From Neobacillus cucumis (GTDB lineage Bacteria; Bacillota; Bacilli; Bacillales; Cytobacillaceae), in contig NZ_JAFBEX010000001.1 of NCBI RefSeq assembly GCF_016908975.1, forward strand, positions 62,001 to 126,000: a stretch of 64,000 nt of DNA, written 5' to 3'. Below are positions 63,448 through 64,000 of the stretch, piece by piece. The notes under the pieces were generated by a model, which worked only from the letters and a program-made list of their open reading frames with translations, made no database searches and was not told where the DNA came from. Within the stretch, counting starts at the first letter, position 1; each line of letters opens with the position of its first letter. Both the position numbers and the translations under genes were made by a program.

Positions 63448-64000
63448 TTATTTTGATATAAACATCTGTACCCAGTAATAACCATATGAACCGCCCTTAG
63501 CGTAACCAACTCCTATCCGCGTATTGGAGCTGAGGATATTAGCTCTGTGACCTGAACTGTTCATCCATGACTGTACAACCGATTGTGGTGTCGTTTGGCC
63601 TGCAGCAATGTTTTCCGCTGCTGTCCGGTAGGTGATACCAAAATTCTGCATCATCGTAAATGGGCTGCCATACGTTGGGCTTGTATGACTAAAGTAATTT
63701 TTATCCCTCATATCCATTGCTTTGTAACGCGCTACACGAGACAGCTCCCAATCTGCTGTCATGGCTGGAAGTCCATTTTTTACTCGCTCCTGATTGGTCA
63801 ATTGGATGACTTGATTTTCAATTGATTTTACACCGCTTAAGTCAGGAATCGTAACCTTTTGACCAGGATAGATTAAATTAGGATTCTTAAATTGTGGGTT
63901 TGCGGAAATAATTTCGCTAATCCCTACTTGAAATCTGACCGCAATTTTCCAAAGTGAATCCCCAGACTGAACCGTGTAAATTTGCTGCGCAAAAGAAATA
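63448..64000 (-). CDS. LysM plus CAP-domain secreted protein (partial, start beyond the right edge)
   Basis: About 184 codons are visible, continuing in frame to the window edge. A LysM domain (YTVQSGDSLWKIAVRFQVG through NPNLIYPGQKVTIPDL) binds peptidoglycan. A short linker leads to the SCP/CAP domain, with LTNQERVKNGLPAM, the conserved His in YFSHTSPT, GENIA-type ENIAAG and the C-terminal GSYGYYWVQMFI. The architecture matches Bacillus YkwD/SafA-like proteins, some of which are spore-coat or wall associated. The signal peptide must lie outside; the first visible residues ISFAQQ look like its end. Confidence 0.88.
   Translation of the reverse strand, partial: ISFAQQIYTVQSGDSLWKIAVRFQVGISEIISANPQFKNPNLIYPGQKVTIPDLSGVKSIENQVIQLTNQERVKNGLPAMTADWELSRVARYKAMDMRDKNYFSHTSPTYGSPFTMMQNFGITYRTAAENIAAGQTTPQSVVQSWMNSSGHRANILSSNTRIGVGYAKGGSYGYYWVQMFISK

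Overview
The window is a stretch of chromosome from a spore-forming Bacillaceae bacterium (Bacillus, Neobacillus or a close genus). The DNA is AT-rich, ribosome binding sites are strong (AGGAGG type) and TTG starts are common. Most proteins have recognisable Bacillus subtilis counterparts, including sporulation and biofilm genes (KinE-like kinase, PdaA, SinI, SinR, a SpoVB-like flippase). There are no rRNA or tRNA genes, no prophage and no CRISPR array. The only intact mobile element is one group II intron.

Layout. 1-5.8 kb: an MpsC-domain fragment, a PAS sensor kinase, the AMPylase SelO, a MobA-like nucleotidyltransferase and a PAS/AAA regulator. 6-10.1 kb: the proline catabolism operon putB-putC-putP. 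10.4-20 kb: a CwlO-type endopeptidase with a WalR box, a nitroreductase, the cystine ABC transporter tcyABC, an aldo/keto reductase, and a MocR regulator divergent from azlCD. 20-25 kb: transaldolase and transketolase divergent from a DeoR regulator, then an MFS-like protein. 25-40.7 kb: a block resembling the B. subtilis yfj-yfk-yfl region (RNA methyltransferase, pdaA, yfkD, chaA, yfkH, yfkI, yfkK, map, yflB). It also holds a class I fumarase, a P1B ATPase, sinR/sinI and a decayed NERD gene. 40.7-48.5 kb: hutH, topB and a beta-glucoside set (GntR regulator, PTS EIIC, GH1). 48.6-56.6 kb: MFS transporter, M29 aminopeptidase, a stem-loop repeat array, a class C group II intron, mscL, a BI-1 protein and a flippase. 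56.7-64 kb: efeUOB iron uptake with two Fur boxes, liaFSR, and a LysM-CAP protein cut by the window end.

The most striking system is at 38.9-39.6 kb. SinR is on the plus strand and a 46-codon SinI gene, too short for ordinary ORF calling, faces it on the minus strand across a shared terminator. The sinI leader contains a clear class I cyclic-di-GMP riboswitch that ends about 30 nt from the sinI start codon. The sinI promoter has a near-consensus Spo0A box beside it. This suggests that the SinI/SinR biofilm switch is read directly by c-di-GMP, in addition to Spo0A.

Other signals that gene calls do not explain include: a structured repeat family that begins exactly at the stop codon of two genes; several families of small intergenic repeats; a NtrC-like regulator without the sigma-54 contact motif beside a sigma-A-like put promoter; leader terminators before hutH and a metal ATPase gene; and two promoter-terminator pairs with no ORF between them.
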